Source: Gammaproteobacteria bacterium (GTDB lineage Bacteria; Pseudomonadota; Gammaproteobacteria; Pseudomonadales; Azotimanducaceae). Taken from it: a DNA stretch of 8,000 bases. Made by a program: the position numbers and the translations under genes. The number at the start of each line of letters is the position of its first letter. The first letter of the stretch is position 1. The notes beneath the pieces were generated by a model that saw only the letters and a list, made by a program, of their open reading frames with translations, had not been told where the DNA came from and did no database searches. Below are positions 1-6,168 of the stretch, piece after piece. The DNA lies in assembly GCA_018667205.1 (NCBI GenBank), contig JABIVN010000155.1, forward strand, positions 1 through 8,000. The letters run 5' to 3'.

Positions 1-234
1 CATGGCCCAAAGCATGAGAATCAAACAGGCTTCCTGTTCAAAATCCCTGATGACGACATAGGCGGACCTTTCAGGGGCATAGTTAGGGTTGGCATTCAAC
101 TGGATAGCCTGGTTTTCAAGTGCCAAGGCGGCGTTTGGCCGAACGATCGAAACGTAGATGGCATGCACCAGAATGATGGCGATGATCAGCGAAAAAAGCT
201 GGTAGATAAATTCAATTGGTAATTTTTTGTTCAT
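1..234 (-). CDS. N-terminal part of a probable MotA/TolQ/ExbB-family proton channel subunit (truncated by window edge)
   Basis: The first 78 residues of a gene continue beyond position 1. They read MNKKLPIEFIY, then a hydrophobic helix (about 13-32), a periplasmic-looking loop with 'RPNAALALENQAIQLNANP' (32-50), and RSAYVVIRDFEQEACLILML leading into a second hydrophobic segment that the window cuts. A short N-terminus, one helix, then a polar loop ending in 'DFEQEACLILMLWAM' resembles the start of ExbB/TolQ/MotA-like proteins found beside PEGA and kinase genes, but the conserved channel core lies outside the window, so the family call is tentative. The start is well supported: AAGGA lies 5 nt upstream of the ATG and the n-region is basic. 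The gene is co-directional with the rest and follows the small exported protein by 28 bp, so it is probably in the same operon. If the call is right, it would supply proton-motive force to the envelope complex. Confidence 0.6.
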   Translation of the reverse strand, partial: MNKKLPIEFIYQLFSLIIAIILVHAIYVSIVRPNAALALENQAIQLNANPNYAPERSAYVVIRDFEQEACLILMLWAM

Positions 235-262
235 GGCATTCCTTAAAAAATACGCTTAATAC

Positions 263-580
263 CTAAATATCCACTGGAAATGTTACTGCGTTGTCGGCGC
301 TGATTTCTTCGCTGGGTTGAAAGTTTTTGAATGCATCTCCGATATCTCGCGCTCGAAGGTTACCACTTTGTGGAGTTGGTTTAGCTGGACGGTCAGATGT
401 TTGTTCCTCAGACTGGTCTGTAGGTTCGATGCGATTATCCTGGATTGAATCAATCTGACTCAAGTCTTCAGAAACAGGGGCAGGTTCCTGCTGATTTTCA
501 GCAGCATTCAACGACAGGGCAAGTGACAGGGTCAATAAAGCTGCGAGCGTCATGGTGAAAAACATCGTGTTGCTGGTCAT
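263..580 (-). CDS. Small exported acidic protein, function unknown
   Basis: This 105-residue protein has an N-terminal hydrophobic segment (about 7-24) ending in a plausible signal peptidase I site near Ala26/Ala27. The n-region carries no Lys or Arg, which is unusual for a signal peptide, so a retained membrane anchor is also possible. There is no lipobox Cys. The middle (28-72) is Glu/Asp/Gln/Pro-rich and looks disordered. The C-terminus is more ordered, with 'ARDIGDAFKNFQPSEEI' (77-93) followed by SADNAVTFPVDI to the end, which looks like a short docking peptide. The start codon sits in an ATGA overlap with the stop of the PEGA/SUMF1 gene, so translation is probably coupled to it. The probable ExbB-like gene follows 28 bp downstream. 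I do not recognise a family. The tight coupling suggests a partner or adaptor of the neighbouring periplasmic protein (inference). Confidence 0.75.
   Translation of the reverse strand: MTSNTMFFTMTLAALLTLSLALSLNAAENQQEPAPVSEDLSQIDSIQDNRIEPTDQSEEQTSDRPAKPTPQSGNLRARDIGDAFKNFQPSEEISADNAVTFPVDI
577..580 (-). other. ATGA overlap coupling the PEGA/SUMF1 gene and the small exported protein gene
   Basis: The ATG of the small protein (580-578) overlaps the TGA stop of the preceding gene (579-577). Only a weak Shine-Dalgarno (CCAGG) precedes it, so its translation probably depends on the upstream gene. Confidence 0.8.
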
Positions 581-2640
581 TCAACGAACCTGGCGATGCG
601 GAATCCAACATCCGGTCTTGGATCCGATCCGTAGTCTCTGAAGGTCCAGCGGAGTTCGCTGAACCGGCCATGTGTGTAATTTGAACCTCGGATAACGTAA
701 TAATCCCCTTGGGTCGGTCCTAGCGGATCTACCAGGGTTTTCCTGTGTAGTTCGACCGAGTAGTAGTCGCTTATCCATTCCGAGACATTGCCTGCAAGAT
801 CAAAGATGCCCAGTTCATTAGGGGCATAGGTGCCAGAGGGCGCAGGTCCTCGAAAGTTATCGTTATAATCCTTGATGCTGTAAGGCACCATACTGGCGGC
901 AGAAATATCCGCGTAGTTACCCGATCCGGCAGTAGGTGGCATAGTGTCGCCCCAGGGGAATCTGGTAGGTTGTTTCCCTGCAGCGTAACGCGCCGTCCAT
1001 GCCCACTCTGCTTCAGTGGGAAGACGGTATCCGATGGTCACTGGGGACCTTAGCCGCCATTGGCCATCTTTCAGTGCATAGGCAACGGGCAGGCTATCTT
1101 TTTCACTGAGCCAATTGCAGAAGCGGATAGCGTCTTCCCATGAGACATTGACGACAGGTCTGTCTTCCTCGCTAAGCAGTGCCCGTCCCAACAACCCTGA
1201 ATCGTGACCGGGATCAAATTGTTTGAATGCGTTATTGCTGATCTCCTGTTCACCAAGGTAGAAGGACCTTGTCAGTGACACATTTTTTTCTATTTCGTTT
1301 GATCTTCTGCCTGGTTCTCGGCGGCCCGCACCCATACTAAAGGTTTCGGGGATAATGAACCTGAGCGTTCCACCGACGGACGTTTTGATTTGTTGAGGAA
1401 TAGATGAAACCCTGGCTGCCTCTTCGGTTAGCATGACGATGTTCAGTTGTTGGGGTAATCCTTGTTGCGGAATGACTTTTGTCTCATAGCTCGCATATCC
1501 GTCCAATTCGATGCGCAGGTCGTGAGCGCGTGCATTGAGTTCCAGCGTCTGATTCGCGTCACCCAGAGGGCGGTTGTCCACAAATAGCGACGCCCCGGGT
1601 GGTGTCACGGTGAGTTTTATCAGACCTACAATTGGTTTCAGGGAAAGATTAAGGCTGAGGTCCTGATCGGGGCTAACCGACAATGACCGTGTTTGGTTTT
1701 GGTAACCGGCTCGTGTTGCAACCAGTTGGTAGTTTTCGGCCGGCGCGAGCACGACTGAAAGAGGGGTCTGGCCGTAGTATTGACCTGAAATAGTCACATT
1801 GACCCCAGCGGGAGTGCTGACAATGTTCAGCATGCCGTCAGCTTTTTCCAATATCACTCGGTCCAACTCCCGGTGCTCCTGAGCCACCACTGCCAGTAAC
1901 GATTCGAACACTTTATATCCGGTCTTTCTCAGCTGTAAGATCCGCTCACCTTTGATCACTTCCAGGACCGCAGGTGTCGTTCCAACTAACTGGTCATCGA
2001 CATATATTTCAGTGTCATCTGGCGTGGAGTTGATTGAAATATTTGCCCACGCCGGCAGTAGCGAGACCTGCTCGGACTGAAACTGCCTTTTACCGGCAAC
2101 GGTGATCACTTTTTGGGCAGGAAGGTATCGTGGATGGTTAACAAAAATGTCCCTTGAGCCCGCATCCACTTCGTTGATCGTAAGGGTGGTTTCGCCCACT
2201 AACACCTGATCAACAAAAACCTCAGCACCGGTAACTTGTGCTTCTTCATGCAGGGCGATGATTTCGACGATGCCCGGTAGTTTCCTGAGAGAGAAGCTGA
2301 AGTCCTGGTCGGGTTCTTCAGTCAGGTTGATCGTGTCGGTAAGTGGGTAGTAGCCATCTGCCTCCGCGTAGATGTCATACTCACCCCGTAGCATTAAAAA
2401 TCTTTCGCCGAGTTGATAGGTTGGGTACCCGCTTAAAATCGTAAACGTTGTTTCTGCCGGGTCAAATTCGAACTTTACCGCCCTTGCATTGAACATGAAC
2501 AACACGATGATAAGCAGCCCTGCAAACAGAGTCAGGACTGAAATCTTTGCCGGGCTTGGCTGGAATAGTGGTCTTTTTCCAGGAGCGCTGGGCCTGGAAA
2601 AGTCAGAGGGTTCTATAATCGTATTGTCGGATTCCCCCAT
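577..2640 (-). CDS. Membrane-anchored PEGA-repeat protein with C-terminal SUMF1/FGE-type domain
   Basis: This 687-residue protein has a short Pro-rich cytoplasmic N-terminus (1-32) and one transmembrane helix (33-50), then a long periplasmic part. Residues 60-404 contain about five PEGA-like units (roughly 60-119, 124-194, 199-264, 269-335 and 340-404). Each has the pattern of a beta-strand, a 'xVxVDxxxxGxTP' turn and an aromatic 'GY' near the end. Residues 429-686 form a SUMF1/formylglycine-generating-enzyme-type domain: FSMGAG (434-439), GYRLPTEAEWAW (537-548), FPWGD (561-565), LGIFDLAGNVSEW (610-622), VIRGSNY (649-655) and VGFRIAR (678-684). The catalytic Cys pair of true FGE, expected in the segment after RGSNY, is absent; the only Cys I see is 508, so oxidase activity is unlikely. 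PEGA domains often occur in surface or periplasmic proteins and are thought to bind wall or carbohydrate. The start overlaps the preceding stop by 1 nt, with AGAGAG upstream, and the stop overlaps the next start by 4 nt. Confidence 0.9.
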   Translation of the reverse strand: MGESDNTIIEPSDFSRPSAPGKRPLFQPSPAKISVLTLFAGLLIIVLFMFNARAVKFEFDPAETTFTILSGYPTYQLGERFLMLRGEYDIYAEADGYYPLTDTINLTEEPDQDFSFSLRKLPGIVEIIALHEEAQVTGAEVFVDQVLVGETTLTINEVDAGSRDIFVNHPRYLPAQKVITVAGKRQFQSEQVSLLPAWANISINSTPDDTEIYVDDQLVGTTPAVLEVIKGERILQLRKTGYKVFESLLAVVAQEHRELDRVILEKADGMLNIVSTPAGVNVTISGQYYGQTPLSVVLAPAENYQLVATRAGYQNQTRSLSVSPDQDLSLNLSLKPIVGLIKLTVTPPGASLFVDNRPLGDANQTLELNARAHDLRIELDGYASYETKVIPQQGLPQQLNIVMLTEEAARVSSIPQQIKTSVGGTLRFIIPETFSMGAGRREPGRRSNEIEKNVSLTRSFYLGEQEISNNAFKQFDPGHDSGLLGRALLSEEDRPVVNVSWEDAIRFCNWLSEKDSLPVAYALKDGQWRLRSPVTIGYRLPTEAEWAWTARYAAGKQPTRFPWGDTMPPTAGSGNYADISAASMVPYSIKDYNDNFRGPAPSGTYAPNELGIFDLAGNVSEWISDYYSVELHRKTLVDPLGPTQGDYYVIRGSNYTHGRFSELRWTFRDYGSDPRPDVGFRIARFVE

Positions 2641-2642
2641 TA
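2638..2642 (-). other. TAATG stop-start overlap coupling the pseudokinase and PEGA/SUMF1 genes
   Basis: The TAA stop of the kinase-like gene (2642-2640) shares its last A with the ATG of the next gene (2640-2638). A purine-rich AGAGAG lies about 9 nt upstream of the ATG. This arrangement favours re-initiation by the same ribosome and roughly matched synthesis of the two membrane proteins. Confidence 0.8.
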
Positions 2643-4910
2643 TCTGATTCTCTCTTTGCTGGCGATTTCCAGTATAGGTGGCGGTTTTCCGGCCAGTACC
2701 ACGACGTCTTCGCGAACATCACGATACCCCAGTCGTTGGCCTACCACCGTGTAGCGTCCCGGTATGAGGTATACCTTCTTGCTGGTAATTTCCCCCAGGG
2801 CTGCGTGCCTACGAACAATAACGTCCGTCTTGCCATCGGAATTAATGGTGACGGGGATTTCAATTCTCGCGGTGGAAATAAGCCGCGCAAGGATATCGAT
2901 ATGATTCAGCAATTGGTCCGTCTTTGGCTGAGCTCTGGAGGCCAACCTGAGGGTCGCTGACGCTTCAGCAAGCCCAGGGTCACTCTGTAACAACGTTGGG
3001 TCACTCAGGAATTCTTGCAACTTTTGCTTTAGCGCCAGGCGCGACTTCGCGTAGACCAGCCCATTCACTGCAAATTCCAGCGAATCAGCGATTGAAAGAG
3101 CGGCTTCATACTCCCTTATTGCACCAGGCCAGTTTTCCGACGCGATGTGTTCAACGGCTTTTTTCTGGTGTCCAAGAATAATTTCGTTGCGTTCGGATTG
3201 CTCTATCTGCAGAAATCCATCGTCCGGCTCACTGGAATTAGGTAGGATATTTTTCGCCCGCGTGAAACCTTCGCGAGCTGCTCCAAAGTTATTATTAGAA
3301 ATTGCCAGAAAGCCCTCTGACATGGCAATTTGAAAGTTTCGTTTTTGAATGGCGCCTTGAACCCGGGACATGCCTTTTTTGGCCGGTTGCCATTCGCTAT
3401 CGATGTTGCTGGCTATTTTAAACGCTTTTTTTGCGTCATTTAACTCACCGTTACGCTCGAACACTTGACCTTGACGAACCAGTTCCTGAACCTCTCCCAG
3501 CGTTTCAGCGCGGCCCAGCTTGTGTCGTAAATCCTCATTGTCACGATCTATTGCCACGGCTATCGTGAAAGAAGTGAGCGCGGCTTCAACATCGCCTTTA
3601 AGCAGGGCGGCGTCTCCCCAGGCCGTGTGTTTTTGCAGTTCACTGGTGGCGCGGGATTGAAGCTGGCTCAGACTAGCGGACACGGCTTTATAATGGTCTA
3701 ACGCGGATTGAAACTGTTTTTCGCGGTATAGATTATCTGCAGCATCCAGATCTGCGCCAATGTCCCCGTATTCAATGGGGCCCCAGAAAATCACGCCGGT
3801 ATCCTCCAGTTCGAGTTGTTGCCGCAGGATACCTCGTGTGAGTTTTTCTCCCTGTTCCTGAAACATTTCAAGCCTTGCTGTCTCGAGTGGGGTAACAACA
3901 GGTTGTGTCTCTGGTATTGCGGTCGCTTCGTTGGCGGTCACCGCCGTGGCGCTGTTTTGTGAGGGTGTGTCCCCGGTTGGCGTATTCGTGGGCAAAAAAG
4001 CAAACAGTAAACCGGCGAAAAAGAGCAAAGAGGCGCCCGCGATTAGCACCCGTTGCAGGGGTATGGCCTGATCCTGGCGTTTACCGATAAGGTCAGGGGT
4101 GGTGGCAGTCGTCGCTTCCTGGACGGCGGCTGATCTTCGTGAAAAAGCGACGGAGTCTATTGTCGTTGAGCTACCTTCGAAATGATTCCCCAGTGATTCG
4201 CGCAACTCAAGAAGCGTGGTGGGGCGTTCAAACGGGGATTCGCTCAGCATAGCGCGAAGCTGTCGTTCAAGATGTGTATCGAGAGGCAAGTCGAGTTCTA
4301 CGCCTTTTTCCCAGCGTTTGCCGGTGAGTACTCGAAATAACAGACAACCCAGCGAATAGATATCGTCATCAGTCCCCGGATCCCTGCCAGCCAAAACTTG
4401 CGGACTTAAATAGGCTTGCTCATCAGCAGGCTCGGTAGCGAAAGGCATCGCGAATCCAGTGATGTGGACGCCCCCCGATGTGTTGACCAGAATGTTCCCA
4501 GGGCACAATGTACCGTGCGTGATGCCAAGATGATGAGCATAGGTCAGAGCCCCCAATATTTGCTGGAGCAGGGGCCAGATGCCTGAGTCGTCAACGTTAA
4601 GAATTTGGCTATCCGTCAGATAGGGTTCGACCAGATATTGAATCCCGTCGTCGATGTCTGCTTCGACGATAAGGGAAATATTTTGGTGTACGAGGCCCCT
4701 CAGCAGGCTTACGCGTTTATTGACGGAGGACCAAGTATCGTCATCCAAGGGCGTTGTCATAAACCTGATCAATACCCGATCGCCAGTTTGGTTGTGCGTC
4801 GCAATCCAGGATTCAACAGAAGATGAGTCAAGATCTGGGGCCGACCTCTTACTCAGAACATATTGTTTCGGGAAGACTTGACCTTCCCGTAGTTGCAAAT
4901 TCATTGACAT
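2640..4910 (-). CDS. Membrane-anchored pseudokinase with periplasmic TPR-like repeats and C-terminal PEGA-like domain
   Basis: This 756-residue protein has a Hanks-type kinase fold at about residues 16-243. The late signature 'DDDIYSLGCLLFRVLTGK' (181-198) and the Asn of the catalytic loop (139) are intact. The catalytic residues are not: there is no glycine-rich loop, the VAIK Lys is Arg49, the helix C Glu position is basic, the HRDLKP motif reads HGTLCP (132-137), DFG reads GFA (152-154), and APE reads SPQ (169-171). It is therefore very probably catalytically dead. A single transmembrane helix lies at 288-306, with basic residues before it, so the kinase-like part should be cytoplasmic and the rest periplasmic. 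Residues 388-621 hold about five TPR-like helical pairs, clearest at 427-468 and 476-517. Residues 683-750 look like a PEGA domain (PGRYTVVGQRLGYRDV). The stop overlaps the next start as TAATG, implying translational coupling. The start has a poor Shine-Dalgarno; Met3 (4904) is an alternative start. Likely role: signal-responsive scaffold (inference). Confidence 0.88.
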   Translation of the reverse strand: MSMNLQLREGQVFPKQYVLSKRSAPDLDSSSVESWIATHNQTGDRVLIRFMTTPLDDDTWSSVNKRVSLLRGLVHQNISLIVEADIDDGIQYLVEPYLTDSQILNVDDSGIWPLLQQILGALTYAHHLGITHGTLCPGNILVNTSGGVHITGFAMPFATEPADEQAYLSPQVLAGRDPGTDDDIYSLGCLLFRVLTGKRWEKGVELDLPLDTHLERQLRAMLSESPFERPTTLLELRESLGNHFEGSSTTIDSVAFSRRSAAVQEATTATTPDLIGKRQDQAIPLQRVLIAGASLLFFAGLLFAFLPTNTPTGDTPSQNSATAVTANEATAIPETQPVVTPLETARLEMFQEQGEKLTRGILRQQLELEDTGVIFWGPIEYGDIGADLDAADNLYREKQFQSALDHYKAVSASLSQLQSRATSELQKHTAWGDAALLKGDVEAALTSFTIAVAIDRDNEDLRHKLGRAETLGEVQELVRQGQVFERNGELNDAKKAFKIASNIDSEWQPAKKGMSRVQGAIQKRNFQIAMSEGFLAISNNNFGAAREGFTRAKNILPNSSEPDDGFLQIEQSERNEIILGHQKKAVEHIASENWPGAIREYEAALSIADSLEFAVNGLVYAKSRLALKQKLQEFLSDPTLLQSDPGLAEASATLRLASRAQPKTDQLLNHIDILARLISTARIEIPVTINSDGKTDVIVRRHAALGEITSKKVYLIPGRYTVVGQRLGYRDVREDVVVLAGKPPPILEIASKERIR

Positions 4911-4937
4911 GACCGATGATTAATACGATGCCTGACT

Positions 4938-4967
4938 ATTGTACTTTTATTGCGCAGCTATTGTGAC
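4938..4967 (-). promoter_or_regulatory. Possible internal sigma70-type promoter ahead of the pseudokinase gene
   Basis: On the minus strand the hexamer GTCACA (4967-4962, 4 of 6 matches to TTGACA) is followed after 18 bp by TACAAT (4943-4938, 5 of 6 matches to TATAAT). Transcription would begin about 20 nt before the ATG at 4910. The 47-bp gap is the largest between genes in the cluster and is AT-rich, so an internal promoter is plausible. The match is weak enough to arise by chance. Confidence 0.25.
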
Positions 4968-6142
4968 GGGATGCTGGTTTCCTGTGCGTAAATTTCCCGA
5001 AGAAGTTTTCGCCATTCGACATACTGCTCCTGGGCGGTACCGGTAAGTTCTATAGTCCTGCCTTCGATATCAAGCACATAAGGCGTGATTTCGGTGCCCA
5101 GAGACTGGCTCAGCTCTTGGAGGGATGCCGCATGAATTTCTGCCTCTTGGCGGCGCGCCAGCCCACTTTTGATCGCTGCAATTCCCCCGACTACGGCACC
5201 CGCTGCAGCAGCATCCGTTGCCCAGCTGTCGCCTTCACTGCCCGCCGCTATCCCCAGGGCTATTAATCCCACACCCGTTAAGAGTCTGGTCTTCGCCTGG
5301 CGCTGGACTTCCCGAAGGCGGATGGCCTCATCATAGGTGGCATGCCTCCATTCATCGTAGGATGGTTTCATCTCACGATAGAACTTTGAGTAATAGTCAT
5401 CCAGGGTGTCAACAAACAGATATTCCTGCTCTTTAATGCGCTCGACTCGCCGCATCATGCTGTCTGTTTTTGCAGGAAGCTGGACGATTTCCACGAGGCC
5501 GCGTTTCGGTTGCTCCAGGTAGCCGGCAAATGCATCAGGCGCAAGGTCACTCGCGAAGTTCAGGTTGGCGACGGTTTTGATTTGCAGAAGTTGTTCCCGG
5601 GAGAGGCTTCCCCGCGTTTCAAGTAAATCGTTGGCCATCTCATTGTAAAGATCCTGAAATGGGTCTTCCTTTGCTTTCTCGTAAGAGAATCTGCTGGACC
5701 TGTCCTCGTAAGTCCGTTCAAACCAGACCTTGCCTCGTGCGTCGGTTGCACGCATTAGTACCTTTAGCATTTCGCCATCGGAATTGAGGATTTTCCCCTG
5801 CAGTTCCAGGTCTACGGATTTACTTGACTCAGGTGTTACGCGAACCGCACCCCAGTTACCTGTGAGCTCTAATGTGTCTTTCAGTTGGTATGAGATGTAG
5901 CTTGACTCGGCACGACGAACATCGGGGACAATGAGTTCTTTTTTAATGGTTTCAAGATCAGCAGGGATGTTCGGGTCGAGCGGCAGGATGCCAATGTCCA
6001 AAAGCTCATCAAAGGGGATGGGTTCTGCCGCCTGTGTTGCTGGCGTGGAATTCGAGGTGACAACTTGGGTCGTCTCGCAGCCGGAAATGATGATCATGAA
6101 TAGCATCAGCAGACTAGCGTTCATAAAGGTTCGTTTTTTCAT
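4958..6142 (-). CDS. Outer-membrane lipoprotein with C-terminal glycine-rich hydrophobic segment, function unknown
   Basis: This 394-residue protein begins with a clear lipoprotein signal peptide: KKR at residues 2-4, a hydrophobic core at 9-19, and lipobox I-S-G-C with Cys22 followed by Glu, predicting the outer membrane. Residues 45-175 look like a mixed alpha/beta domain with the pattern 'LDIGILPLD...RRAES...LELTGNWGAVRV...VDLELQGKI', loosely like the N-terminal folds of CsgG- or TolB-type envelope lipoproteins; that resemblance is by eye only. Residues 225-287 are charged and helical. Residues 288-328 are Gly/Ala-rich and hydrophobic with GxxxG-like spacing and could enter a membrane or pack helices. 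The C-terminus (330-390) is again charged and helical. Met1 is chosen because AGGAA lies 7 nt upstream and it keeps the basic n-region. The gene follows the repeat lipoprotein after 26 bp and precedes the kinase-like gene by 47 bp. No family name is assigned. Confidence 0.85.
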   Translation of the reverse strand: MKKRTFMNASLLMLFMIIISGCETTQVVTSNSTPATQAAEPIPFDELLDIGILPLDPNIPADLETIKKELIVPDVRRAESSYISYQLKDTLELTGNWGAVRVTPESSKSVDLELQGKILNSDGEMLKVLMRATDARGKVWFERTYEDRSSRFSYEKAKEDPFQDLYNEMANDLLETRGSLSREQLLQIKTVANLNFASDLAPDAFAGYLEQPKRGLVEIVQLPAKTDSMMRRVERIKEQEYLFVDTLDDYYSKFYREMKPSYDEWRHATYDEAIRLREVQRQAKTRLLTGVGLIALGIAAGSEGDSWATDAAAAGAVVGGIAAIKSGLARRQEAEIHAASLQELSQSLGTEITPYVLDIEGRTIELTGTAQEQYVEWRKLLREIYAQETSIPSQ

Positions 6143-6168
6143 ACTGGGTTCCTGGCTAACCGAATCAT

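Noticed and set aside
577..2640. Formylglycine-generating sulfatase-activating enzyme
   Set aside because: The reactive cysteine pair is missing and no sulfatase gene is in the window.
2640..4910. Active serine/threonine kinase
   Set aside because: The VAIK Lys, HRD Asp and DFG Asp are all replaced, so the gene was called a pseudokinase instead.
4914..4930. CGATG direct repeat with 12-bp period in the gap before the pseudokinase gene
   Set aside because: Two 5-bp copies are too short to distinguish from chance.
6143..6168. Terminator between the two lipoprotein genes
   Set aside because: The 26-bp gap has no stem-loop followed by a T-run; it mainly holds the ribosome-binding site of the next gene.
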